From Penium margaritaceum (taxonomy: Eukaryota > Streptophyta > Zygnematophyceae > Desmidiales > Peniaceae): DNA of 64,000 nucleotides. Position numbers and translations under genes: made by a program. Of the stretch, positions 1 through 9,062 are shown one piece after another. Every line of letters begins with the position of its first letter. The first letter of the stretch is position 1. The notes under the pieces are model-generated. The model saw only the letters and a program-made list of their open reading frames with translations. It was not told the origin of the DNA and ran no database searches. The stretch covers positions 122,069-186,068 of the forward strand of contig SZWC01000814.1 of assembly GCA_023375785.1 (NCBI GenBank), given 5' to 3'.

Positions 1-942
1 TGGGATAGGCAGAGGAGCAGGTGGTGAGGAAGCAGCCAGGAAGGAGCGGAAGTCTGACGGAGGATGACGTCACAGCAGCACCAGAAGTATACCGACAGGG
101 GAGAACAGCGCGAGAAGCGTGAGCGACGAAGCGCTGATCATGAGCAATCAAGAGAGTCACTGATAGTGAGGAAGCGAGGTTGACAGCCGAAGCGCGTTCA
201 TGGCGGGTACCGCGGTTCGGGTTCCTTGGACGATGGATGCTCCAAGAGGTGTGAAATACAGGTAATGATTAGGCAACAGCTTCGAACTGATGGATGACTG
301 AGCGGAGTCAATGATTAGTGTGATGAAGACAACGGAGCGAGAAGCGGCAATTGAGCGGAGGCAATCGATGAAGGATATTGAAGAGGCAATTTCTGAGGAA
401 TGAATAACTGAGGCAAGAGAGTACATGGGTCCTACAACTATTAGCACTAGTCTAGGAACTAGATTACAGGTGTCTACACCCATCAAGGTGGACGGTGTGA
501 GACATGAAGCCGGAGCCGCCATTGTGCTGTTGCTGCAGCTGCTGTGTCTGCGCGGTACGAGGAAGCGGTGCGGTTCCACTTTGTCTTGTGTGCTTGGGGG
601 TCCTTCCATGTTAGGCGGAGAACGTGCTTCTTCTGCCGATCCACGGATGTTGCCACGGGGAACAGTCCAGGCAGCAGGGCTGCTGTCAGCTGCTCTTGCT
701 GGACGATACGTGGTGTCGGAGGTCCGTTGGCGTTGGACGTGGTGTGTTTGGACGGCTGGATGGTCAGGCCAGAGGACTCTGATTGGTTGAGCTTTCCGAA
801 CCGTTCGGTCAGCAGGGCGCGGGAAGTGAACCGGGATCCGTCTGGCTTTTCCTTTTTCGGCAGGGTGGCCGTACCAGGGAGAATTAGGTTACACCAGGAC
901 AACCCTGGTTGAGCCGTGTGACTCTTGGTATAGATTCCGACA
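1..942 (-). repeat. Element A, 3' LTR
   Basis: This matches 3153-4378 with about 2% difference by eye. On the minus strand it begins TGTCGGAATC at 942. The last roughly 20 bp, ending CTGACA in the other copy, fall outside the window. A run of short open frames on both strands here is LTR sequence, not genes. Confidence 0.9.
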
Positions 943-953
943 GCCCCCTTCAA
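943..953 (-). other. Element A polypurine tract
   Basis: On the minus strand the bases read TTGAAGGGGGC directly before the 3' LTR start TGTCGGAATC. This is the expected plus-strand primer of an LTR retroelement. The tract and junction are almost the same as in K1 at 55043-55055. Confidence 0.8.
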
Positions 954-1106
954 GAGCACACGGCTTGCAAGAAAGAAGCTAAGAGGTGACCCTTGTTACT
1001 TTTCAGCAGCCCAGGGAGGATGAGGAGATTGGGTGGCAGCAAATTCCACAACTTGGGGAGACTGTAGATGAGGAAGAGAAGCAGCTGGAGTGATGGAGTC
1101 CTGCAT

Positions 1107-2504
1107 CTATGCTTTTGACGATTGTTCGAGCAAGTAGGAGGTGAGCTCACAGGGAGGCTGGTAACACAGTGACAGTAGTTGGGCAGAGGTGATAGGGTTC
1201 CAGAGGGGTGAGCGTTGTGGTGGAGGCGTGATGCTTCGGAGGGCCGGAGGGAGGAGAAAGGACTCAAGTGATGTTGGCTGAGAGGTTGGTTCTGGCAGCA
1301 GGCATGCCATAAATGCGGAGAGTTGGATGTCATAAGGGTTGAGGGGTGATGGCCAGAGGGACTCAGGCTGAGACATGGGAGAGGCTGCACTTGGGGATCC
1401 CATAGATGGCAGATGACTTGGTGATGGTACTGGTGAGATCGCAGAGATTTCAGCTGCCAGATCCTCAAGGGCGTTTGCAGGCAGATGAGGAGTTGTCTGA
1501 CAGCTGCGAAACAGGTTTGCTGAGGGAGGAGAAGCAATGCAAGTGTTTGGGTGAAAAGTGTCAACCTGTAATGTTGGAAGAGGGGATGCTGTCTGAGAGA
1601 AACCGGGAGGAACTACAGGGGCAGGTGGTAGTGCAGTCACATCTGTAGGGGAAGTGGAAGAGCTTGACAGAGTGGGTGCTGGTGAAGAGGGAAGTTTGTT
1701 AACTGGCAGTGAAGTGAGAGCTTTGGAGGGTGCATACTTCTCACAGTTGACTTCGAAGTTGGAGATGATGGAGGAGGTCGCTGATGTCAGGGTTGTGGTG
1801 TCATTGCTCAACTGTGCTCGCTTTGGAGGCGGGATGTAGCGATCTATTGTCTTGATGACAGAAGGTAGGCACAGTGAGTGTGGTGTAGTGTCATCGGGGG
1901 GAAGCTTGATGTGCGATGTTAGAGGCGTAACATCAGAGGAAGTTTCTGACAGCTGAGTGATGGAGGTGCCATAGTTGCGAACCATGAACTCGTTCAGCTC
2001 TTCATGGGAGAAGATTGGAGTGTCGGAGAAGAGAAGAAGACCCATAGTGTCGGTAGGGTCAGGGACTTCAGTTGAGGAGACATCTTGGGGTGAGGAGAAT
2101 GGTTCGTCAGACTGGAGGTAGTCATCATAGTAATAGTCCAGGTAATCATCCTGAAAGGGAGGAAGGTCTTCTGGAGGAGCACATTCGGCGGTCGTGATGT
2201 TGGTGGCATGATCTGCAGTAGAAGGTGCAACTGCTACAGGGGAGGGAGTTTCATGGGAGGAAGCTGGTGTCACAGATGCAGGAGGGATTTGACTGGATAA
2301 CGTAGATGATCGAATCTTCCTGGTAGTTGCTTGTTTGGGCAGGGGTACCAGAAGAAATCCGACGACCAGGAGAACTGCAATGATGCTGGAGTAGATGAGT
2401 TCGAGAGTGAGACTATTGTTGAGGCGAGGGATGTACAGAATGAGGGCTGCGAGTCCGAAGAGGAGGCATCCAAGCGCCCCCTCTGTGTCTTGAGAGAATC
2501 TCAT
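1107..2504 (-). CDS. Element A novel ORF: membrane-segment, Ser/Thr/Pro-rich protein of 465 aa
   Basis: A single long open frame fills most of the element between leader and polypurine tract. Residues about 9-25 and 33-55 are hydrophobic and could form two membrane segments. The rest is rich in Ser, Thr and Pro, with an acidic tyrosine cluster (FQDDYLDYYYDDYL, near residue 117) and a motif FSHEELNEFM (near 165). Both motifs recur in element B, so the frame belongs to the family and was not picked up by chance. I recognise no retroelement domain. An envelope-like protein, a captured host fragment, or a frame kept open by composition are all possible; no fusion peptide, heptad coil or clear signal peptide is visible to favour envelope. 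Function unknown. Confidence 0.6.
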   Translation of the reverse strand: MRFSQDTEGALGCLLFGLAALILYIPRLNNSLTLELIYSSIIAVLLVVGFLLVPLPKQATTRKIRSSTLSSQIPPASVTPASSHETPSPVAVAPSTADHATNITTAECAPPEDLPPFQDDYLDYYYDDYLQSDEPFSSPQDVSSTEVPDPTDTMGLLLFSDTPIFSHEELNEFMVRNYGTSITQLSETSSDVTPLTSHIKLPPDDTTPHSLCLPSVIKTIDRYIPPPKRAQLSNDTTTLTSATSSIISNFEVNCEKYAPSKALTSLPVNKLPSSPAPTLSSSSTSPTDVTALPPAPVVPPGFSQTASPLPTLQVDTFHPNTCIASPPSANLFRSCQTTPHLPANALEDLAAEISAISPVPSPSHLPSMGSPSAASPMSQPESLWPSPLNPYDIQLSAFMACLLPEPTSQPTSLESFLLPPALRSITPPPQRSPLWNPITSAQLLSLCYQPPCELTSYLLEQSSKA

Positions 2505-2730
2505 GATGAAGGATGGCAGATGTTGATCTGTGACATTACTGCTGCGGAAGGCGGTTTGAGGCAGTCTGAGAGGTCAGGGAAGTTTGCAGGACCAGAGGCG
2601 CTGGTGTTGTTTGTGCAAGATGCTGCTGCTGCTTGGCGCTGCTGCGGAGGTGACTGGTGTTGTTGATGGCCGGTGACAACGGCTTCTGTTGTGATGGTGG
2701 TTGCTGCTGCGGAAGGGTGAATAGATCATA

Positions 2731-3022
2731 AGCTGCAACACTTTGGAGACTATGCCCATACACAGTTCCTTAGCCTTGCAGAACAGAGAGGAAGGCGGCG
2801 ACGGCAGTGTGGATGATTTTGATTGATGATGCGGTTCCAGCAGTGATGGCGCGGCGCGGCTGCTGATGGCTGTTGTGAAAAAGAGAAGCTGTTGCTGTTG
2901 AGGAAACGGCTGCTGCTGCTGCGATGGAGTGAGAGCGTCGGCTGCAGGGCTTTGGAGGTTGTGCCCATACACAGCTCCTCAGTCTTGCACAACACAGAGG
3001 AAACAGGCGAAGGCGGTGTGAC
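2731..3022 (-). repeat. Imperfect direct duplication in the element A leader
   Basis: Two blocks of about 80 bp, starting at about 2731 and about 2941, share a core such as gcccatacacag followed by tcctyagycttgca, spaced about 210 bp apart. GCT/CTG-rich sequence separates them. They lie between the primer site and the novel ORF, where packaging signals often sit in LTR elements; that role is inference. Confidence 0.6.
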
Positions 3023-3120
3023 TGGCGTAGTGCGACAGTGCGGCTTGACGGGGCGGTTCCGGCGACTGGATATGAAGGCGGTGGATGGAGAAGGCGATGT
3101 TGCTCAGAATCTTTTGCTCT

Positions 3121-3132
3121 GCTCTGATACCA
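3121..3132 (-). other. Element A primer-binding site
   Basis: The plus strand reads gctctgatacca, which is tggtatcagagc on the minus strand. This is the usual plant initiator-Met tRNA primer site and directly follows the LTR end CTGACA. Confidence 0.9.
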
Positions 3133-4378
3133 TGTCAGGAAAATGAGGCCACTGGGATAGGCAGAGGAGCAGGTGGTAAGGAAGCAGCCAGGAAGGAGCG
3201 GAAGTCTGACGGAGGATGACGTCACAGCAGCACCAGAAGTATACCGACAGGGGAGAACAGCGCGAGAAGCGTGAGCGACGAAGCGCTGATCATGAGCAAT
3301 CAAGAGAGTCACTGATAGTGAGGAAGCGAGGCTGAGAGCCGAAGCGCGTTGATGGCGGGTACCGCGGTTCGGGTTCCTTGGACGATGGATGCTCCAAGAG
3401 GTGTGAAATACAGGTAATGATTAGGCAACAGCTTCGAACNATAGGCAGAGGAGCAGGTGGTAAGGAAGCAGCCAGGAAGGAGCGGAAGTCTGACGGAGGA
3501 TGACGTCACAGCAGCACCAGAAGTATACCGACAGGGGAGAACAGCGCGAGAAGCGTGAGCGACGAAGCGCTGATCATGAGCAATCAAGAGAGTCACTGAT
3601 AGTGAGGAAGCGAGGCTGAGAGCCGAAGCGCGTTGATGGCGGGTACCGCGGTTCGGGTTCCTTGGACGATGGATGCTCCAAGAGGTGTGAAATACAGGTA
3701 ATGATTAGGCAACAGCTTCAAACTGATGGATGACTGAGCGGAGTCAATGATTAGTGTGATGAAGAAAACGGAGCGAGAAGCGGCAATTGAGCGGAGGCAA
3801 TCGATGAAGGATATTGAAGAGGCAATGTCTGAGGAATGAATAACTGAGGCAAGAGAGTACATGGGTCCTACTACTATTAGTACTAGTCTAGGAACTAGAT
3901 TACAGGTGTCTACACCCATCAAGGTGGACGGTGTGAGACATGAAGCCGGAGCCGCCATTGTGCTGTTGCTGCAGCTACTGTGTCTGCGCGGTACGAGGAA
4001 GCGGTGTGGTTCCACTTTGTCTTGTGTGCTTGGGGGTCCTTCCATGTTAGGCGGAGAACGTGCTTCTTCTGCCGATCCACGGATGTTGCCACGGGGAACA
4101 GTCCAGGCAGCAGGGCTGCTGTCGGCTGCTCTTGCTGGACAATACGTGGTGTCGGAGGTCCGTTGGCGTTGGACGTGGTGTGTTTGGACGGCTAGATGGT
4201 CAGGCCAGAGGACTCAGATTGGTTGAGCTTTCCGAACCGTTCGGTCAGCAGGGCGCGGGAAGTGAACCGGGATCCGTCTGGCTTTTCCTTTTTCGGTAGG
4301 GTGGCCGTACCAGGGAGAGTTAGGTTACACCAGGACAACCCTGATTGAGCCGTGTGACTCTTGGTATAGATTCCGACA
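3133..4378 (-). repeat. Element A, 5' LTR (with assembly gap and duplicated segment)
   Basis: The LTR runs from TGTCGGAATC (minus, at 4378) to CTGACA (at 3133). The real length is about 960 bp. The extra length here comes from a segment at 3157-3439 that is repeated almost exactly at 3441-3723 on the other side of a single N. Confidence 0.85.
3440..3440. other. Assembly gap (single N)
   Basis: An N interrupts the element A LTR. About 283 bp before it are repeated after it with one visible base difference. This looks like two contig ends that overlap but were not merged. Confidence 0.85.
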
Positions 4379-4709
4379 ATGTTCTCCCATCCGCCCCTCA
4401 ACTTTGTGGCGTTGTGTTGCACTTTGCGTGTGGTGCGTTTTGTCCTGCACTGCGTTGTGCGTGAGTTGGGTTGCATCATGACGATACATTCCGCATGAGC
4501 CACCATGTTCGCTTGAATGCGCGCACATTCAAGCGGACATGAGCATGAGCTACCATGCAAACGCATGGAAGTGGGTGATACACCTGCTGCATGCACATGC
4601 ATGCACACCCACACACCGTCTCATCTCCACCTCTAGCCAAGGATACGGAATCTAGTCGCAAGGATGGTGGCGGAGCGCGCAACAGAATGGAACACAACAC
4701 TGTGTTGTC

Positions 4710-4803
4710 AACACAACACAACACAACACAACACACCACACCACAATACCACACCACACAACACAACACAACACAACACAACACAACACAACACAACACA
4801 ACA
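4710..4803. repeat. (AACAC)n microsatellite
   Basis: A near-pure pentanucleotide repeat in the 4379-5087 stretch. The rest of that stretch holds no frame I can support. Overlapping open frames on both strands are products of the repeat. Confidence 0.95.
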
Positions 4804-4990
4804 CCAGAAAACACCAGACAAGACAAGATATTTCGTGTGGGTGTATAGGTGTAGCCGACGATACACGTTGTGAGGTGTGCGTCACGGTTTTGTGCGAGTG
4901 TTTTCTCTGCTTCATCTCACCTGTAGCATTGCATGAGCTGTTCAGCTATAACATTGCAACATGCTGTCGCACATGTATGCCAGTGTATGC

Positions 4991-5073
4991 CACACACACG
5001 CATGCATGCACGCACGCACGCACGCATGCACGCACGCACGTACGCACGCACTCACGCACGCACGCTTGCATGC
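4991..5073. repeat. (ACGC/ATGC)n microsatellite
   Basis: An alternating purine-pyrimidine tract of cacgca and catgca units, ending 14 bp before a candidate exon. Such tracts can adopt left-handed DNA. Confidence 0.9.
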
Positions 5074-5087
5074 GGTTTCAAACATAG

Positions 5088-5210
5088 GGCTCGCGCATGT
5101 CGCCGTTTGGCGATCTGTTGGTGTCTCATGACTCGTTCACCTTCTTCTTGATGTCCATGCACCGCAACGGCCGCTCCATCACCGGCGCCGTCGACTTCGC
5201 CACTGTGCAG
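5088..5210 (+). CDS. Candidate host exon (41 codons, unknown protein)
   Basis: A 123-bp open frame is bounded by an AG acceptor (aaacatag) and a GT donor (cag/gtgggt), with both borders in phase 0. Third codon positions are strongly G/C (for example tcg ccg ttt ggc gat ctg), unlike the surrounding repeats. The peptide ends HRNGRSITGAVDFATVQ. Reading on into the next candidate exon at 7803 keeps the frame. I do not recognise the family. A short exon can arise by chance, but the matching phases, splice signals and codon bias argue for a real gene that extends left and right of what can be seen. Confidence 0.5.
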
Positions 5211-5848
5211 GTGGGTGGGGGCTTGTGCAAGTGATTGTGCGCGCGTGCATGTTTCACCGCTCCTCTTGATTGTGCTTGGCAGTGTGTCTGCTTGGCTGTG
5301 TGTTTGTTTGACTGTGTGTCTGCTTGACTGCTCACAGTGTGTGGGAAGATGCTTGCTCCCTAGTTGAAAGTTTTCAAGGCTCTTGAACTCAGCCAGGCAG
5401 TAGCCCGTCAAACACAGCCAGTCATGTTTCTCAACGACACCCTGCGTCAATCTGTGTGTATTTTGGTCGATGAGGCATGCTGTCGTGTCGTGTCAATCTG
5501 CACTGCAATGTTCACACACGTTGTTTAAAGGAATGTTGTGTTGCGCCCCCACACAAAACCCCCAAGGGTCGTACTTTGCACGCTTGCTGCCTGGCGGACT
5601 CATCTCCATGCGGAGGTCATCCAACCCCCCTCCCCCCTTTCCCCCCGTTGCCGGAACACCGGAAAGCTTACAACGTGTGCAAGGAATGAGAAATTTTCTC
5701 GGTCCTGTGGTTGACCGCCGCATGCGCGGTCAACCCTTGTGCAACGTTGGCTCCCTCGACCCTACCGTGTCCGCCTCTGGCTCGATTTGCGTAGTACCAC
5801 CGCCGACACATCCAGCCGCCGCCGCTCCCCGTGACTCGCTGGCTTGTC

Positions 5849-5950
5849 CATCCATGCACCACGTGCATCCATGCACCACGTCCATCCATGCACCACGTCC
5901 ATCCATGCACCACGTCCATCCATGCACCACGTGTATCCATGCACCATGTG
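5849..5950. repeat. 17-bp minisatellite, six units
   Basis: Six units of catccatgcaccacgt(g/c), the last diverged. The units are contiguous, without spacers. Confidence 0.95.
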
Positions 5951-6518
5951 CGCACGCTAGTAGCTTGTTGGTCATCCGTGCATCAATGCTGCCACCATGG
6001 ACCCAGCAGCGCGATGCATGCGGAGCGTCGTGCTTTGTCACGTCTGGTGTTGCTCTATGGACATGACGTGATGTGTGAGGCATTGTGCTTTGCATCGGTG
6101 TTTGTACCGCCGATGAGTAGTTGAGCAATCCTTTGCTCCTACTACTGGGCTGTGACCACGTGCCCACAATCTGGACAACTTTCGAGAGAGAGGTGCAGAA
6201 GCATTGCCTGCACCCACTAGGGTGTGCGAGCCATGGCGATGGAGGCTGGGCATTGCTGGGTGGGACGAAGGCTGACGGCGCTGGCATGCAGGTGCAAATG
6301 CAGATGCATGCAAATGCGCAGGCACAGTTGCAGATGCAGTTTCATGTTTCATGCGCACACGTAGAGGGACATGGTAATTACCGACACCATACTGGTTTCT
6401 CCAAACGGAGCAGTCTGTGGACGCTTCTGATGGCAATGTGTCGCAAGCTCTATTCGGCTTCAGTGACGTCCACCATGGGTGACGCATGAAAGGGAATGGA
6501 TTGCAACTCGTATGCGGC

Positions 6519-6731
6519 ATGGCTTGCATAGCATAGTATGGCATAGCATAGCGTGGCATGGCATGGCATGGCATGGTATGGCATGACGTAGTATGGCATG
6601 GCATGACATGGCATGGAATAGCATGGTTTGGCCTGGCATGACGTAGTATGGCATGACATGGCATGGCACGACATAGCATGATTGGCATGGCATGACGTAG
6701 CATGGCATGGCATGGCATAGCATGGCATGGC
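6519..6731. repeat. GGCAT-type degenerate minisatellite
   Basis: About 210 bp made of ggcat, agcat and tatgg pentamers grouped in higher-order blocks with a motif such as catgacgtagtatgg recurring at about 6580, 6638 and 6690. Composition alone explains the open frames across it. Confidence 0.9.
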
Positions 6732-7241
6732 AGCAGTCGTCAGTGGGAGAAAGCAACAAGGTTCGTAACTCAAAGACAGTTAACAGCACAGGTTTGCACA
6801 TCATGAGCACGTGTGTACGTGGCTCTCTGGCACCCGCTATGCTGCTGCTTCACTCTCTCACAGCAACACAACAAGGTTCAACGAGTCCTGCAGCGTAACG
6901 GAGGTCTCCTCATGATTGCCGGTAGCATGGCTCATGGGCTCCTCATGGTTGCATGGCTCATAGGCCTCGGCTGGCTCCTCTGTTCATGGGGGGCGGAAAC
7001 ACTGAGTGACAAGTCGTTGCGTTGGGCCCTGGGGCTTGGTGACAGTCTTGTCCTTCAATCACAAAGCGTATGAGCTGCCGATTCAAGGAGTGGGAGCTTC
7101 CTGTATTCCTGCCTTGTACTGGATCATATTTCAGGGTATTCCCAGCTTGATGTTCAAGATTGTGCTCAGTTCCATGATGCGTTCAGCTTTTCACCCTCCT
7201 CTTTCTTCGCTTGTGGCCACGCGTGCCGTGCAACCCTGTTG

Positions 7242-7295
7242 CTGGCCACGTTGGCCACGTTGGCCACGTTGGCCACGTTGGCCACGTTGGGCACA
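7242..7295. repeat. 9-bp minisatellite (ttggccacg)
   Basis: Five near-perfect units followed by one diverged unit. Being 9 bp long, it keeps a frame open (Val-Gly-His or Pro-Arg-Trp), but this is a repeat artefact. Confidence 0.95.
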
Positions 7296-7510
7296 GGGCA
7301 GGTCATGCCCTCACGTTGAGCCGAAGGTTGGTGGTGTGGACGTTGAAATGCGACGGTGGATACAAACATTTGGAAAGGGGTTGCGGTTGCATACACAACT
7401 CGGCAAAGAGACAGTCTTGTGCACGAGGACTGCATGGTTGGTTGGCTTTTGTCAAGCGGAGTTGGAAAGCCAGGGCACTACTGTGCGTGTGCTACGCACA
7501 CTAGTGTGCC

Positions 7511-7696
7511 AATCCTGTGTGCAGAATGAGTTCACTGTCTGGAAAGGTAGCGCTAAGGAAAGAGGATGAAAATTTCTTAAACGCTTTGCAAAGAGTTTAA
7601 GAAATTATTGATCCGTTCTTCTTAAACGCTTTGCAAAGCGTTTAAGAAAATTTAATCCTGGGTACAGAGTGAGCTCACTGTCTGGAAAGACAGCGC
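7511..7696. repeat. Direct repeat flanking two AT-rich palindromes
   Basis: Two long palindromes share the same core: a near-perfect one at 7571-7606 and a perfect 30-bp one at 7619-7648 with half-site TTCTTAAACGCTTTG. They sit between two imperfect 43-bp copies (7511-7553 and 7654-7696) that both begin aatcctg and contain cactgtctggaaag. This could be a hairpin-prone replication slip, a tiny foldback element, or a protein-binding site pair. Confidence 0.85.
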
Positions 7697-7802
7697 ACAC
7701 TCGCACAGATAGTGTAGTAAACAACATGTCTTTGTATTCTTGCACAACTGCCTATCTTCTTGTAATGGACCTCTGTGTTTTTGTCTGTGTGCGTGTTGGC
7801 AG

Positions 7803-7862
7803 GGTCTCCCGGGCATCTACATCGCAAACCAAATGTCGGACGTCGAGGAAGAGGAAGCTATG
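7803..7862 (+). CDS. Candidate host exon (20 codons, unknown protein)
   Basis: A 60-bp open frame lies between a strong acceptor (gtgtgcgtgttggcag) and a consensus donor (atg/gtacgt). It reads GLPGIYIANQMSDVEEEEAM with an acidic end, and both borders are phase 0, matching the exon at 5088-5210. This is the best splice context in the window. Copia D starts 93 bp downstream, so the rest of the gene is either displaced beyond the retroelement block or lost. I do not recognise the family. Confidence 0.6.
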
Positions 7863-7955
7863 GTACGTGCGTTGCAGCTTCCTATCTTACGATACGAACC
7901 ACGCGTGCCACATCACGTCACAACACACCATGTCACGTCACGTGTGTGTCACGTG

Positions 7956-8202
7956 TGTAGTTTGGTGAATTAGAAAGCCCATGAATATCCCTACAAATGT
8001 TCTGATCATGTTCATGTACAGAAACAAATGGAAAATCTTGTTGTTCCCTTCGCAAAAGTGACTGTCTCTAAATTCCTGGTCACATAACGTGAGGCGACCA
8101 GAAAGCACACGCTCAGTCTCAAATTCACCCAAAACAAAAGACGTAAACCACCAAGAGATAATCAGACATACGTCAGGACCGCATCTCACGGATTCCCAAA
8201 CA
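7956..8202 (+). repeat. Element D, truncated 5' LTR
   Basis: This matches about 13243-13488, the end of the right LTR, with shared blocks such as gttcccttcg and taaaccaccaagag. The first two thirds of the LTR are absent. Confidence 0.85.
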
Positions 8203-8218
8203 AAGGGTTATAGGCCCA
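8203..8218 (+). other. Element D probable primer-binding site
   Basis: aagggttataggccca follows the LTR end directly. Nearly the same bases (aagggttatggaccca) follow the LTR of element E at 36037. The position suggests a primer site for a tRNA other than initiator Met; the tRNA is not identified. Confidence 0.55.
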
Positions 8219-8323
8219 CAGGTTTGATCGTCTCCAACATTCACGTCTTTCGTAGCGCACGGGATCGTCATATTGGACGTCGCTGTGAAGTTTTGAGAAC
8301 CCGCTGCAGTAGAAGCTGCGCTT

Positions 8324-9062
8324 ATGGCAAAGAAGGTGACGCAACACATTCAGAAGTATGCGGGTGGCCCGGGATTTGGGCTATGGAGGTGTTACTTTGA
8401 GCTGCACCTCGCGCATAAGGGGCTGCTACAGTTCATGATGGGAACAAAAGTCTTTGACGAAGCGATGGTGACGGAAGCGCAGAAAGAGGCCGTCACAAAG
8501 AAGAACAAGGAGGCGCTCATGCTGGTGGTGTCCGGGATTGCCGAGTCGTAGTGGGACTACTTCCAAGGCTGCAAGTTGGCAGCCGAGGCTTGGAAAAAAC
8601 TCTGCACCATGGATCAATACAAGTCGCTGGCGGACAAAATACTCACAATGAAGCGACTCTTGATAGCGAGAATCAAGGAGGGAGATGATATCATCACCAC
8701 CGTGTAACAGATCGAGTCACTCGCCTCAGTGCAATGGCGTGGGATGGAGGACCAACACGTAGCTCTAGGCAATGGCCCTCTTCATGGCCCTATCTGACAG
8801 TTGGGGTCCACTCATCACCATCCTCAGAGGATGGTTGGAGGACAAGCTCACCTTTGGCACGGTCGTAGAGTACATCCGTAATGAGGTGCAGCGACCGAGC
8901 TACAGGGAGTCCTCGTCTTCCTCGTCGGCCCTCGTCACCAAAACGCGTGGTGGCGGAAGTGAGGGCAGAGGAAGCGGGGAATAGGGCGGCAGCAAGAAGG
9001 GCGCCAAGAAAGGTGCGTGCTGCAAGTGTAGCAAGGAGGGCCATTTGGCCTTTAAGTGGCCG
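8324..9062 (+). pseudogene. Element D gag remnant
   Basis: This is copia-type gag coding sequence beginning MAKKVTQHIQKY and ending in a zinc knuckle region CCKCSKEGHLAF around 9020-9055, which in this family binds the element RNA. The reading frame is broken. It is a fossil part of D. Confidence 0.75.

Larger units (their letters stand above)
1..4378 (-). mobile_element. Element A: non-autonomous LTR retroelement carrying one novel ORF
   Basis: Read on the minus strand: a 5' LTR (4378 down to 3133), a tggtatcagagc primer site, a leader with an imperfect duplication, one 465-codon frame, a polypurine tract and a 3' LTR (942 to beyond the window start). The internal part is only about 2.2 kb and shows no gag zinc knuckle, protease, integrase or reverse transcriptase. 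The element therefore must depend on enzymes from elsewhere. By eye the two LTRs differ at about 18 sites over some 940 bp, so insertion was recent. It looks whole apart from the window edge and an assembly gap in the right LTR. A diverged relative, element B, lies at 41336-45070. Confidence 0.85.
5211..7802 (+). other. Candidate intron filled with tandem repeats
   Basis: The stretch starts gtgggtgg and ends with a pyrimidine-rich acceptor (tttttgtctgtgtgcgtgttggcag). It holds three minisatellites, a palindrome pair and many catgca-type runs, but no coding frame I can support. If the two flanking exons are joined, this is a 2.6-kb phase-0 intron. Confidence 0.45.

Noticed and set aside
1107-2504. 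Calling the A frame an envelope gene
   Set aside because: Hydrophobic segments alone are not enough. No fusion peptide, cleavage site or coiled coil is visible, and the element lacks gag-pol.
4591-4915. Open frames over the AACAC tract
   Set aside because: They are translations of a microsatellite in several frames on both strands.
5849-5950. Regular 17-bp repeats as a CRISPR array
   Set aside because: Units are contiguous with no spacers, and the context is a eukaryotic intron.
6038-6810. Met/Cys/His-rich frames near 6.5 kb
   Set aside because: They are created by the GGCAT minisatellite and show no domain.
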